A stretch of DNA of 64,000 bases from CAWCDJ01 sp963796675 (GTDB taxonomy: Bacteria; Acidobacteriota; Terriglobia; Bryobacterales; Bryobacteraceae). Below, one piece after another: positions 9,069 through 17,513 of the stretch. The notes beneath the pieces are model-generated. The model had not been told where the DNA came from. It saw only the letters and a list, made by a program, of their open reading frames with translations, and did not search any database. Every line of letters begins with the position of its first letter. Positions within the stretch are counted from its first letter, which is position 1. The translations under genes and the position numbers were made by a program. Location of the stretch: NCBI GenBank assembly GCA_963796675.1, contig CAWCMS010000020.1, positions 558,001-622,000 of the forward strand. Reading direction: 5' to 3'.

Positions 9069-10217
9069 CTACCCGCCCGCCTCGCGGTTGGCACGGTCCC
9101 TCAACGCTCGCATATACGCAATGCTATAGGCCAGGGTGGCGCGTCCGAAGGGGTCACCGGGCGCCGGAGCGCCGCTACCCATCCTCGGAAGATGATCCGG
9201 GATGACAATGCCGTCGAAGTCCACATCGCGCAGCGCCTTCATGATCTTGTACATGTCGTAGTAGCCGTTATCCATGAAGGTCTCGATGAAATGCGGCAGG
9301 GGCGCACTGACGTTGCGGAAGTGGATCTTGAAGATTTTCTTCTGCCCGCCGAAGTAACGAATCATCTCCTCGGGGTCCTTGCCGGTCAGTTTCTTGCCGC
9401 CTTCGAGCCAGGTGCCGCAACACAGGCATAGACCGACATTCGGACTATTCGCGATCTCCATCGCCCGTTTGTAGCCCTCGAAATTCCCGAAGATGCAGCG
9501 AGGCACACCTGCCAGGACCGGCGCCGGCGGATCATCCGGGTGGATGCCGATCCGGACTCCCGCTTCTTCCGCTACCGGCACCACCTTCTTGATGAAGTAG
9601 GTATAGTTTTCCCAGATCTCTTCCTTCGTGTACGCTCTGCCGTGGGAGAACGGCTCCTTATAGACTTTCCCCGCCCAAACGCCTTGCCGGTTCGGACTGG
9701 CCAGGTCCAGCTCGCGAGTATCGCAGCCGCGCGTCTTGCCTCTTCCGCTGCTCCAGATTCCATTTCCCATGTGGGCATAGGTGGTGTAGTGGATGCCGGC
9801 CTTGCCGAGATAGCGGAGATAGTTCAGATATTCGTCGATCTTCTGGTCGCGGCCGGGCAGGTTTAACGTCACTTCCGGCATATTGTGGAGACTGCCGCTC
9901 GGCCCCACGCCGCTGCCGATGTTGTAAACCTTGAGGCCCGCTGCTTCGTATCGCTCGCGCATCCGGATGAAGGCTTCCGGATTGGCAGTCTCCGGAGTCG
10001 GGTTGAGGCTGACATATTCCACTCCGATCTGCTGCAGGAAAAGCAAATCGTCGTCAGTCGGGTCGATTCGATACGAGGTGGCGATTTTGATGCCCGGCGG
10101 ATTGGGTATCACCTTGGCGCGTCCGGTTGCCGCGAACGCAGCGGCCCCCAAGGCCGCTCTACATAACGTTCTGCGATCGATCTCAAGATTGTTCGATTCC
10201 GTCATATCTGCCATCAT
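9069..10217 (-). CDS. Exported UxuA-like TIM-barrel protein (mannonate dehydratase-like)
   Basis: A 382-residue TIM-barrel sugar isomerase/dehydratase. The N-terminus has a twin-arginine-like signal (EIDRRTLCRAALGAAAFAA). The barrel shows UxuA-like metal-site blocks in order: RIGIHPDDPPAPVLAGVPR, NVGLCLCCGTWLEGG, KIHFRNVSAP, and IVIPDHLPRM. Mannonate dehydratase converts D-mannonate to 2-keto-3-deoxygluconate. An exported version would be odd for that role, so a related periplasmic activity is possible. GGAGG lies immediately before clustered ATGs at 10217, 10214 and 10205; the second or third may be used. It is divergent from the M1-peptidase remnant. Confidence 0.75.
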   Translation of the reverse strand: MMADMTESNNLEIDRRTLCRAALGAAAFAATGRAKVIPNPPGIKIATSYRIDPTDDDLLFLQQIGVEYVSLNPTPETANPEAFIRMRERYEAAGLKVYNIGSGVGPSGSLHNMPEVTLNLPGRDQKIDEYLNYLRYLGKAGIHYTTYAHMGNGIWSSGRGKTRGCDTRELDLASPNRQGVWAGKVYKEPFSHGRAYTKEEIWENYTYFIKKVVPVAEEAGVRIGIHPDDPPAPVLAGVPRCIFGNFEGYKRAMEIANSPNVGLCLCCGTWLEGGKKLTGKDPEEMIRYFGGQKKIFKIHFRNVSAPLPHFIETFMDNGYYDMYKIMKALRDVDFDGIVIPDHLPRMGSGAPAPGDPFGRATLAYSIAYMRALRDRANREAGG

Positions 10218-10295
10218 TCCTCCAACCGGGCGCAGCTTCGCCCGCGGTGCCAGAGCGATTCATAGCACAGTGCGTCACCTGCTACAACCCAAGCC

Positions 10296-10360
10296 GCAAA
10301 ACGGGGACTGGCTTCCAAACTCCCGCTATTTGGGAGTTTCGTAGCCTGTCCCCGTTTTGC
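10296..10360. repeat. REP-like palindromic element
   Basis: A 65-base imperfect palindrome in the intergenic region. The outer arms GCAAAACGGGGAC (10296-10308) and GTCCCCGTTTTGC (10348-10360) are perfect 13-base complements. The inner arms AAACTCCC (10317-10324) and GGGAGTTT (10332-10339) are perfect 8-base complements around a 7-base loop. Between them TGGCTTCC and CGTAGCCT pair only partly. The shape and GGGGACAGGCTACG-type sequence are typical of dispersed REP elements mobilised by RAYT transposases; no RAYT gene is in the window. Confidence 0.75.
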
Positions 10361-10394
10361 CTCATGTGCGATTTGTTACGATATCCGCGCATCT

Positions 10395-12199
10395 ATGAAA
10401 CGGACGATTTGGGCCGTCGCGACGCTGTCGCTGCTGATCCTCTCACCAACCTGGGCCGCTGCGCCTCCCGATCCTATTTATAAGTCGCTTCGTGACGCAC
10501 CTGTCGAAACCACCTTCACCATTGAGAATCTCGTCCTACGACGTGACGCCGGCACGATCACACTAAAGAGCGGCCGCCTCGGTCTCACGGCTCGCACGCT
10601 CGAGCGCGATACGGTGGCCGCGTGCTTCATCTGGACCTGGTTCCCAGCCTGCGAGTCTCCAGCGTGGTCAGCGACGGCAAGGAGGTGCCCTTCATCCAAG
10701 AGGACCGGAAGCTCGACGGGGCGTTCTACGTCATCCTCGAGAACCTTCTCAAGGCGGGCGGCGAGCACCATCTCGTCATCACTTATGAAGGCGATAAGGT
10801 CGTCCATAAGGCAGGCGGCGGCAACTTTAGCGTCGGAGCGCGCCAGAGCTGGTATCCCAACCTGAACTCCTTCCACGATTACGCACACTATGATCTGACG
10901 TTCCGGGTGCCGAAGCAGTACACCCTGGTGAGCGTCGGGAAACTGGAGAAGGAGTGGCAGGAACAGGGCCAGTCCTGTACTCACTGGCAATCCGGCATTC
11001 CGTTGGTCGTGGCGGGATTCAATTACGGAATCTTCAAGAAAAAGGAGATCACAGACAAGACTACCGGCTTCGCTATCGAAGGCTATGCCAATTCGGAGAC
11101 ACCCGATTATCTGAAGGAAATTGCACTCCAGAGCGAGACCGCGGGGCTGGAGTCGATGGGCGCTGGGGCCGGAGCTCCTTCGCTCGGAACCATGTCTCCC
11201 TCTTCCCTGATGAATGGGACGTTGACGGAGGCGCAGAATGCGGTCCGCATCTACAGCACCTGGTTCGGCAAACCAACCTACAGCCGCCTTGCACTGACCC
11301 AGCAGCCGGATTTTGATTTCGGACAGTCCTGGCCGACGCTAGTCTATCTCCCCATGAGCGCCTACCTGGATTCCACACAGCGGTGGATGCTGGTAGGAAT
11401 CGACAAAGGCCTAAGCGAGTTTGTCGAAGAGGTAACTCCCCACGAGGTCGCGCACCAGTGGTGGGGGCACACGGTCAGCGATGCGACCTATCACGACGCC
11501 TGGTTGTCCGAAAGCTTCGCCGAGTTTTCCGCCGGCATCTACCTGCAAGTGACGCAGAAGCCCGACCGCGTCAATCGCTTCTGGGCCGACGCCCGGAAGA
11601 GGATCCTTGAAAAGAACAAGTTCGGCCAAGCCCCCAATGATGCCGGCCCGATTTCCATGGGATTCCGCCTGAATACAGAGAAGAATTTCGCCTACAGCAC
11701 CATCGTCTACGAGAAAGGCGCCTTCGTATTACACATGCTCCAGCAGATCATGTACGACAAGAACGAAAGCGACAAGCCGTTTATTGCGATGATGCACGAG
11801 TTCGTCGAGCAATATCGCAATCGCAACGCGACCACTGAAGACTTCCAGAAGGTCGCCGAGAAGTATGTGACGCCGCACACCGACCTCGCGGGCAACGGGA
11901 AGCTCGACTGGTTCTTCTCGGAATGGGTCTACGGAACGGCGATTCCCAAGTACACCATCGATTACACCGTGACCCAGGATTCGTCCGGCAAGTTTCAAGT
12001 CAAAGGCAGCCTCACGCAAAGTGAGGTGCCTGATAATTTTGGAATGATTGTCCCGATTTACCTGGAATTCGACACCGGCATCGTGCGTTTGGCCACCGCA
12101 TCGATGGCAGGCAATCACACGACGCCGTTCCAGGTCGTGCTGCCGAAAAAGCCCAAGCGCATCCTGGTCAACCCGTTCTACGAAGTCCTGGCGCAATAG
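10395..12199 (+). pseudogene. M1-family (gluzincin) peptidase, internally deleted and frameshifted
   Basis: The frame from 10395 gives a signal peptide (MKRTIWAVATLSLLILSPTWA) and the conserved start of a large secreted M1-like family (FTIENLVLRRDAGTITLKSG) up to ARTLERDTVA. Homology then jumps into the next frame at about 10620 with VLHLDLVPSLRVSSVVSDG and continues to 12199. The join drops roughly 230 residues found in full-length relatives of about 850 aa (from memory of the family) and is out of frame. The downstream part keeps the zinc site HEVAHQWWGH and the glutamate in WLSESFAEF. No ribosome site is evident for the downstream frame, so a functional product is doubtful. Confidence 0.75.
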
Positions 12200-12217
12200 C
12201 AGCGGGCGCGGGAGGCG

Positions 12218-12760
12218 CTAGTCTCCCGCGATCTCGTAATGGTGGAGAATGTCCGCCCACAGATTCTGCGCCTTGAGGATCAACTCCACCACTTCGCGGA
12301 CGGCGCCTTCCCCGCCTACGGCCGTCGTCACATAATGGGCTTCCCGCTTGACCTCGGACCGTGCGTTCGCCGTCGCAACCGCCAGGCCCACGCGGTGCAT
12401 GATCACGACGTCGGTGAAATCGTCGCCGATATAGGCGACCTCCGACGAGTCGATCTTCGCGTCCGCCATGATCTCCTCGAGAATCGGGACCTTCTCGATG
12501 TGGCCCTGGTAAACGTAAGTCATCTTGCACTGGCGGGCGCGCTCGGCGGTCGCGGGAGAAAGCCGGCCGCTGATCACACCCGTCTTAATGCCCTTCCAGC
12601 TCAACCACTGCAGGCCGATTCCATCCTGCGAATCGAAACCCTTGGTCTCCACCATCTTGCCGTCCGGGTCGGGAACGTTGAACAGCTTGCCGTTGGTCAG
12701 CACACCGTCCACGTCCATCAGCAGCAGTTTGATCTTCGAAGCTTGGGAATAGATGTCCAT
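12218..12760 (-). CDS. kdsC: KdsC-like HAD phosphatase
   Basis: A 180-residue C0-type HAD phosphatase resembling 3-deoxy-D-manno-octulosonate 8-phosphate phosphatase, which makes KDO for lipopolysaccharide. Motif I is LLMDVDGVLTNGKLF, motif II TGVISGRLSPATAERAR, and motif IV YIGDDFTDVVIM; YQGHIEKVPILEEI is a KdsC signature. The start at 12760 (MDIYSQASK) overlaps the stop of the kinase gene by one base (TAATG), so the genes are coupled. An upstream extension is only the kinase gene in another frame. Similar small HAD proteins act on other sugar acids, and the neighbours (gnd, KDG-kinase-like) leave that open. Confidence 0.82.
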   Translation of the reverse strand: MDIYSQASKIKLLLMDVDGVLTNGKLFNVPDPDGKMVETKGFDSQDGIGLQWLSWKGIKTGVISGRLSPATAERARQCKMTYVYQGHIEKVPILEEIMADAKIDSSEVAYIGDDFTDVVIMHRVGLAVATANARSEVKREAHYVTTAVGGEGAVREVVELILKAQNLWADILHHYEIAGD

Positions 12761-13842
12761 TAGCGTTGAATCCGAGCCGATCCGCCCTTGGCAAACGAGC
12801 GCACCTGGTCGAGCGTTGCCATCGTGGTGTCGCCCGGGAACGTCGTCAGCAGCGCCCCGTGCGCCCACCCGAGCTTCACTGCTTCCTCGGGCGTTTCACC
12901 GGTGAGCAGGCCGTAGAAGAAACCCGCGGCAAAGCCGTCGCCGCCGCCCACGCGGTCGTACACGTCGAGTTCCGCGGTCGGTGCCGCGTACGTCTTCCCG
13001 TTGATCCACGCCACCGCGCCCCAGCTATGTCGATTCGTGGAGTGCACCTCGCGCAGCGTCGTGGCCACCACCTTCACCTGCGGATGCTTCTTCGTGACCT
13101 TGTCGATCATCCCAAAGAACGCGCTTGGGTCGAGCTTCGACGCCTTGGCGACATCCTGCCCCGGAATGCCGAGGCCCTTCTGCAGGTCCTCTTCGTTGCC
13201 CACCAGCACGTCCACGTTCTTGACGATGCGGTCGAGCACCGCCACGGCGCGATCTTCGCCGCCTGAAATCGACCACAGTTTGGCGCGGTAATTCAAATCG
13301 AACGAGACGATCGCGCCGGCCGCCTTGGCCGCCTGCATGCCTTCGATGATCACGTCCGACGTGGTCTCCGAGAGCGCCGCGAAGATCCCGCCGCTATGGA
13401 ACCAGCGGACGCCGCCCGCGAAGATCTGCTTCCAGTCGAAATCGCCGCCCCTCAACTGCGCCGCCGCCTCGTTCGACCGGTTGTAGAACACCACGGGAGC
13501 GCGCACGCCCTGGCCGCGGTCGCTGTAAACCGTCGCCATGTTCGGCCCGTTCACGCCGTTGTGCTTGAAGTGTTTATAGAACGGCTTCACGCCCATGGCC
13601 CGGACGCGCTCCGCGATCAGGTCGCCGATCGGGTAATCCACCATCGCGGTGGCGATGCCGGTTTTCATCCCGAAGCAATCGGAGAGGTTGGCGGCGCAGT
13701 TGAACTCGCCGCCGCTCACGTGGATCAGGCACTGGGAGGCCTTGCGGAAAGGAATGATACCCGGGTCCAGCCGGTGTATCAACGCCCCCAGCGAGACAAA
13801 ATCGAGCGCCGCTTCTTTAGGAATATTCAGGCCCGTGCTCAT
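12760..13842 (-). CDS. PfkB-family sugar kinase, 2-keto-3-deoxygluconate kinase-like
   Basis: A 360-residue ribokinase-fold kinase. The N-terminal region has the substrate-binding GGEFNCAANLSDCFG, and the C-terminal signature DRVGGGDGFAAGF carries the catalytic aspartate and anion hole. NLNYR-type residues appear as SFDLNYRAKLW, typical of KdgK-like members. It would phosphorylate KDG to KDPG in uronate catabolism, or another sugar acid. The start at 13842 has AGGAG about 7 bases upstream. It lies 8 bases after gnd and overlaps the phosphatase gene, making a three-gene operon. Specificity is inferred from family resemblance only. Confidence 0.8.
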   Translation of the reverse strand: MSTGLNIPKEAALDFVSLGALIHRLDPGIIPFRKASQCLIHVSGGEFNCAANLSDCFGMKTGIATAMVDYPIGDLIAERVRAMGVKPFYKHFKHNGVNGPNMATVYSDRGQGVRAPVVFYNRSNEAAAQLRGGDFDWKQIFAGGVRWFHSGGIFAALSETTSDVIIEGMQAAKAAGAIVSFDLNYRAKLWSISGGEDRAVAVLDRIVKNVDVLVGNEEDLQKGLGIPGQDVAKASKLDPSAFFGMIDKVTKKHPQVKVVATTLREVHSTNRHSWGAVAWINGKTYAAPTAELDVYDRVGGGDGFAAGFFYGLLTGETPEEAVKLGWAHGALLTTFPGDTTMATLDQVRSFAKGGSARIQR

Positions 13843-13850
13843 GCGTTCTC

Positions 13851-15308
13851 CTAAACCGTGTAAGTTCCGGCCGACACGTTGCCGCCCTTGCCGGTCCAGT
13901 TCGTGTGGAAGAACTTGCCGCGCGGCTGGTCGACTCGCTCGTAAGTGTGCGCGCCGAAGTAATCGCGCTGCGCCTGCAGAAGGTTCGCCGGAAGGCGCTG
14001 GCTGCGGTACCCGTCGAAGAACGAAAGCGCCGTGGTGAACGCCGGCACCGGCACTCCCACTTTGACCGCCTCCGCGACCGCGCGCCGCCACGAGCCCTCG
14101 CAGCGCTCAATGACGCCGGTGAAATACGGGTCAAGCAGCAGGTTGCTCAGGTTCGGATTGTTATCGAATGCCTTCTTGATGTCGCTCAGAAATACGGAAC
14201 GGATGATGCAGCCTTCGCGCCACACCATGGCGATGGCGCCGTAGTTCAAATTCCAGTGGTATTCCTTGGCGGCCTCGCGCAACAGCATGAAGCCCTGCGC
14301 GTAGGAAACCACCTTCGAAGCCAGCAGCGCCTGGCGGATGTCTTCCACCCACTGTTTGCGGTCGCCTTCCACCTGGATCTTCGGACCATGCAGGATCTTC
14401 GACGCCTCCACGCGGGCATCCTTCATCGCGCTCAGGCAGCGCGCGTAGACCGCCTCACCGATCAGCGTTACCGGCATGCCCAGGTCGAGCGAGCTGACAC
14501 TGGTCCACTTCCCGGTGCCCTTCTGGCCGGCCGTATCGAGGATCTTGTCCACCACATACTCGCCCTTCTCGTCTTTGTAAGCGAGGATGTCGCGGGTAAT
14601 TTCGATCAGGTAGCTGTTCAACTCGCCCTGCATCCACTCGGCCAAGGCGCCGTGCATCTCCTCGTTGGACATGCCCAGCCCTTCCTTCATCATCTGGTAG
14701 GCCTCGCAGATCAACTGCATATCGCCGTACTCGATGCCGTTGTGGACCATCTTGACGTAGTGGCCGGCGCCATCTTCGCCGATCCAGTCGCAGCAGGGCT
14801 CGCCCGCCGGAGTCTTGGCGCAGATTGCCTGGAAGATCGGTTTCACCAACGGCCACGCCGCGGGGGATCCGCCCGGCATCATCGAGGGGCCGAAACGCGC
14901 GCCTTCCTCGCCACCCGAAACACCCGTGCCGATGTACAGCAGCCCTTTGCTCTCCAGGTACTTCGCGCGGCGGATGGTATCGGGGAAGTGCGAGTTGCCG
15001 CCGTCGATGATCAAATCGCCGGGCTCCAGGTGCGGCAGCAGCGTTTCGATGAAATCATCCACCGGCTGGCCGGCCTTCACCATGAGCATGATCTTGCGGG
15101 GCCGTTTCAGGTGGCCGATCATCTCCTCGATCGAGTGCACCCCGATGATCGTCTTCCGACCCTTCGCGGCGTCGTTCAGGAATTCATCGACCTTGGACGT
15201 GGTGCGGTTGTACGCCACCACCGTATAGCCATGGTCGTTCATGTTGAGAATGAGGTTCTGGCCCATCACTGCCAGACCGATCAAAGCGATGTCTGCCGTC
15301 TGTTCCAT
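13851..15308 (-). CDS. gnd: 6-phosphogluconate dehydrogenase (decarboxylating)
   Basis: A 485-residue enzyme converting 6-phosphogluconate to ribulose 5-phosphate with NADP reduction and CO2 release. It has the cofactor loop IALIGLAVMGQNLILNMNDHG, then YNRTTSKVDEF, the substrate motif GTGVSGGEEGARFGPSMMPGG, catalytic lysine/asparagine in HYVKMVHNGIEYGDMQ, and the C-terminal GYRSQRLPANLLQAQRDYFG. Length matches the long homodimeric type. It is the first gene of the gnd-kinase-phosphatase operon and has a 5' leader with mutually exclusive hairpins. Confidence 0.96.
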   Translation of the reverse strand: MEQTADIALIGLAVMGQNLILNMNDHGYTVVAYNRTTSKVDEFLNDAAKGRKTIIGVHSIEEMIGHLKRPRKIMLMVKAGQPVDDFIETLLPHLEPGDLIIDGGNSHFPDTIRRAKYLESKGLLYIGTGVSGGEEGARFGPSMMPGGSPAAWPLVKPIFQAICAKTPAGEPCCDWIGEDGAGHYVKMVHNGIEYGDMQLICEAYQMMKEGLGMSNEEMHGALAEWMQGELNSYLIEITRDILAYKDEKGEYVVDKILDTAGQKGTGKWTSVSSLDLGMPVTLIGEAVYARCLSAMKDARVEASKILHGPKIQVEGDRKQWVEDIRQALLASKVVSYAQGFMLLREAAKEYHWNLNYGAIAMVWREGCIIRSVFLSDIKKAFDNNPNLSNLLLDPYFTGVIERCEGSWRRAVAEAVKVGVPVPAFTTALSFFDGYRSQRLPANLLQAQRDYFGAHTYERVDQPRGKFFHTNWTGKGGNVSAGTYTV

Positions 15309-15328
15309 GATCGTTTGCTCCTAGTGTC

Positions 15329-15356
15329 GCCGGAGAGGTCCGGCGAAGGGCCGGAC
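15329..15356 (-). promoter_or_regulatory. Alternative hairpins in the gnd 5' leader
   Basis: On the minus strand, segment A GTCCGGC (15356-15350) can pair with segment B GCCGGAC (15344-15338) across a 5-base loop. B can instead pair with segment C TCCGGCG (15335-15329) as CGCCGGA...TCCGGCG with a 4-base loop. The two stems exclude each other and end about 20 bases before the gnd ATG, near AGGAG. This could be an attenuator-like switch or chance GC-rich complementarity. Confidence 0.35.
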
Positions 15357-15428
15357 GATTGAAGGAATCCCGCTGATTCCGGATCGCAATCCCCCTTATA
15401 ACATGGGGTCGCGGAAGCGGCCAAACCG

Positions 15429-17513
15429 TTACTGCCCCGCCCCGAAGGCAGTTGCCGGGCAGCCGTACCGTCCGATGGCCGACGCCCGCAGCGCATCCGC
15501 CTTCCCCAACCGGCGCGAAGCACGGTACGCGGCCTCGAGTTCCATCCAGGCTACGCACAAATCGGCGCGGACACGCGGGCACTCCGGATTCAATTCCGTG
15601 TGGCCATTCACTGCCTGCAATGCACAGGCGCCATCCGGAATTTGCCCGTACAGGTTCCGCAGCGAGGACTGTGTTGCCTGGGTCATTCCCACCGCATAGG
15701 ACTTCTCCACGATGACGATGGCGGCTTGCTCGATCTTCCCTTGAATGGCGTAGATCTTAGCCGCCTCGTCGTAGACCTCGGGCACTGCGGCGTTCTCCCT
15801 TTGCGCCTCCCGGTATACGGCCAGGGCATCGTCGAGCCGTCCCACGGCCTTGTAGGTTCGCGCCAGGTAGAGATAGATGCGGATGTCGTTCAACATCAGC
15901 GGGGGGAGGCCGTGCGCCTCCTGCGCGTCTTCGAACTCACGCTTACGCGCGACCGCGGAATCACGCGCCTCCTCGAGCATCGCCACGGCCTTGGCAAGCC
16001 ACGCGCTTCCGGCGGCCGTGGAGGCGCCCCCCACGGCATTCGCCTTGCTGAAATAGAAGATGCCCAGGTCCGCCAGACAATCCGGGCAGCGTTCCGGCGG
16101 AGGCAGGCTTTCGAGAATGTGGACGGCGATTTCGTATTCCCGGATGGCCGCGTCCAGATTCCGCCGCGGATCTTCGCGGTAGAGCGCTGTGGCCAACATC
16201 TGGTGCGTCCGAAAACTGCCAGGAGCGGACACGGTGTCGGCCTCTCCCAGTGCCAGGTTATCGCGCCATGCCGGATTGCGCGCCAGCGTGCGCGCGGCCA
16301 GCGCTATCACAGCCATGGTGAGGATGGCGTAGGTGACGCGCGGCCGGTTCAGGCGGAACGCCAATTCCGCCGCGGCGATCGCGAAGCCGGCTGAGGGTAC
16401 GTAGAGAAACCGCAGCGCCATGGGGGCGCCCAGGACCACCAGGTTGGAAGTGGGCAGCAAGGCGATCGCGAAGAACCCCACCGCCCAGAAGATCACGGGG
16501 TCTGTGCGATAGCGGCGAATCGCCACAAACAGAATCGCGCCCGCAGCGGCGAGCGCCAGCCAGAACCCGGGGTTTGCCAACGAAACCAGCGGAATCTGGT
16601 TGTAGGCGTAATCCGAAGAGAGCGTGGCCGGCCAGACCAGCACCCCCAGGTAGCGACCGATCACCTCGATCGAGGTCATGCGGCTGGCGAGGAAACCAGC
16701 GCCGAACATAGGGTTGTCGAGCAGCGCGGGAAGCCGCCATGGCTCACCTTCGAAGATCTTCCAGCGAACCGCCGACATGATGCACAGAACCGCGGCCATC
16801 ACCAGATACGCCGCCTGCCGGGGCCTCCACCCCGGCCGGCGCTGCCATCCGAACGCCACATCCCACAACACCATCAGCCCCGCCAGCACCACGGCATTTT
16901 CCTTTGAGAACACGCCAGCCAGCGCCACTGCAAACAGCGCGGCCAGGTGCACCCACCTGCTGCTGCCCGCGCGCTCGAGCACACGCGCATAGAGCAGCAT
17001 GCCACCGAAAACCGTCGCCGCGCTCAATTCATCGGAGCGGCCGATGATGTTCGTCACCGCGTCAGTCTGCACCGGGTGGACCGCCCATAGCGCCGCGGCG
17101 AACCACGCCGCCCACGGCCGGCGCAGCACCCGCCGCGCCAGCAGGAACACCAGCCACACATTCAGCAGGTGGAGCAGCAGATTCACCACGTGATAGCCGG
17201 GGCCCTCGGTGCCGTTGCCGAGAACCGCGTAGTTGAATAGAAACGTCAGCAGCGTCACCGGACGATAAAGATGGTCGACAGGCTGCGGCCACCAGTAGTG
17301 CCGCGTCAGGATGAGCCGCACGTTTTCCGCAGTCACCGCATGCAGCCGTGTATCTTCCGGGAGCCTGCTCTGGGCATCGAGCGCGAGCCCCAGCCCGAAC
17401 GAGTTGGCATACGCCGCCAGCGAAATAACGCACAGCAGAGCGTAGAGCACCCAGAGGGCATGGTCGCTTCGCGGGGGCTGCTTCGCCTTCTGCTGCTTTA
17501 CTGAGCCGGACAT
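15429..17513 (-). CDS. TMTC-like multispanning membrane protein with C-terminal TPR region (copy 2)
   Basis: A 694-residue protein. The first ~430 residues hold about ten hydrophobic segments beginning HALWVLYALLCVISLAAYAN, with a GT-C/TMTC-like block YRPVTLLTFLFNYAVLG followed by GYHVVNLLLHLLNVWLVF. The C-terminal ~250 residues are helical repeats (YLYLARTYKAVGRLDDALAVYREAQ) ending in a cysteine-containing region (ECPRVRADLC, RYGCPA). Such proteins are thought to be membrane glycosyltransferases or assembly factors; none of that is shown here. The start at 17513 has GAGGG 7 bases before and overlaps the end of its paralogue by 16 bases. Confidence 0.75.
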   Translation of the reverse strand: MSGSVKQQKAKQPPRSDHALWVLYALLCVISLAAYANSFGLGLALDAQSRLPEDTRLHAVTAENVRLILTRHYWWPQPVDHLYRPVTLLTFLFNYAVLGNGTEGPGYHVVNLLLHLLNVWLVFLLARRVLRRPWAAWFAAALWAVHPVQTDAVTNIIGRSDELSAATVFGGMLLYARVLERAGSSRWVHLAALFAVALAGVFSKENAVVLAGLMVLWDVAFGWQRRPGWRPRQAAYLVMAAVLCIMSAVRWKIFEGEPWRLPALLDNPMFGAGFLASRMTSIEVIGRYLGVLVWPATLSSDYAYNQIPLVSLANPGFWLALAAAGAILFVAIRRYRTDPVIFWAVGFFAIALLPTSNLVVLGAPMALRFLYVPSAGFAIAAAELAFRLNRPRVTYAILTMAVIALAARTLARNPAWRDNLALGEADTVSAPGSFRTHQMLATALYREDPRRNLDAAIREYEIAVHILESLPPPERCPDCLADLGIFYFSKANAVGGASTAAGSAWLAKAVAMLEEARDSAVARKREFEDAQEAHGLPPLMLNDIRIYLYLARTYKAVGRLDDALAVYREAQRENAAVPEVYDEAAKIYAIQGKIEQAAIVIVEKSYAVGMTQATQSSLRNLYGQIPDGACALQAVNGHTELNPECPRVRADLCVAWMELEAAYRASRRLGKADALRASAIGRYGCPATAFGAGQ

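Noticed and set aside
10622..12199. Downstream M1 peptidase frame as a separate intact gene starting at GTG
   Set aside because: There is no ribosome site or signal peptide, and the upstream frame supplies the missing N-terminal block, so it is better read as one broken gene.
13905..15362. Open frame of 485 codons on the plus strand opposite gnd
   Set aside because: Complementary shadow of gnd, which is intact and conserved.
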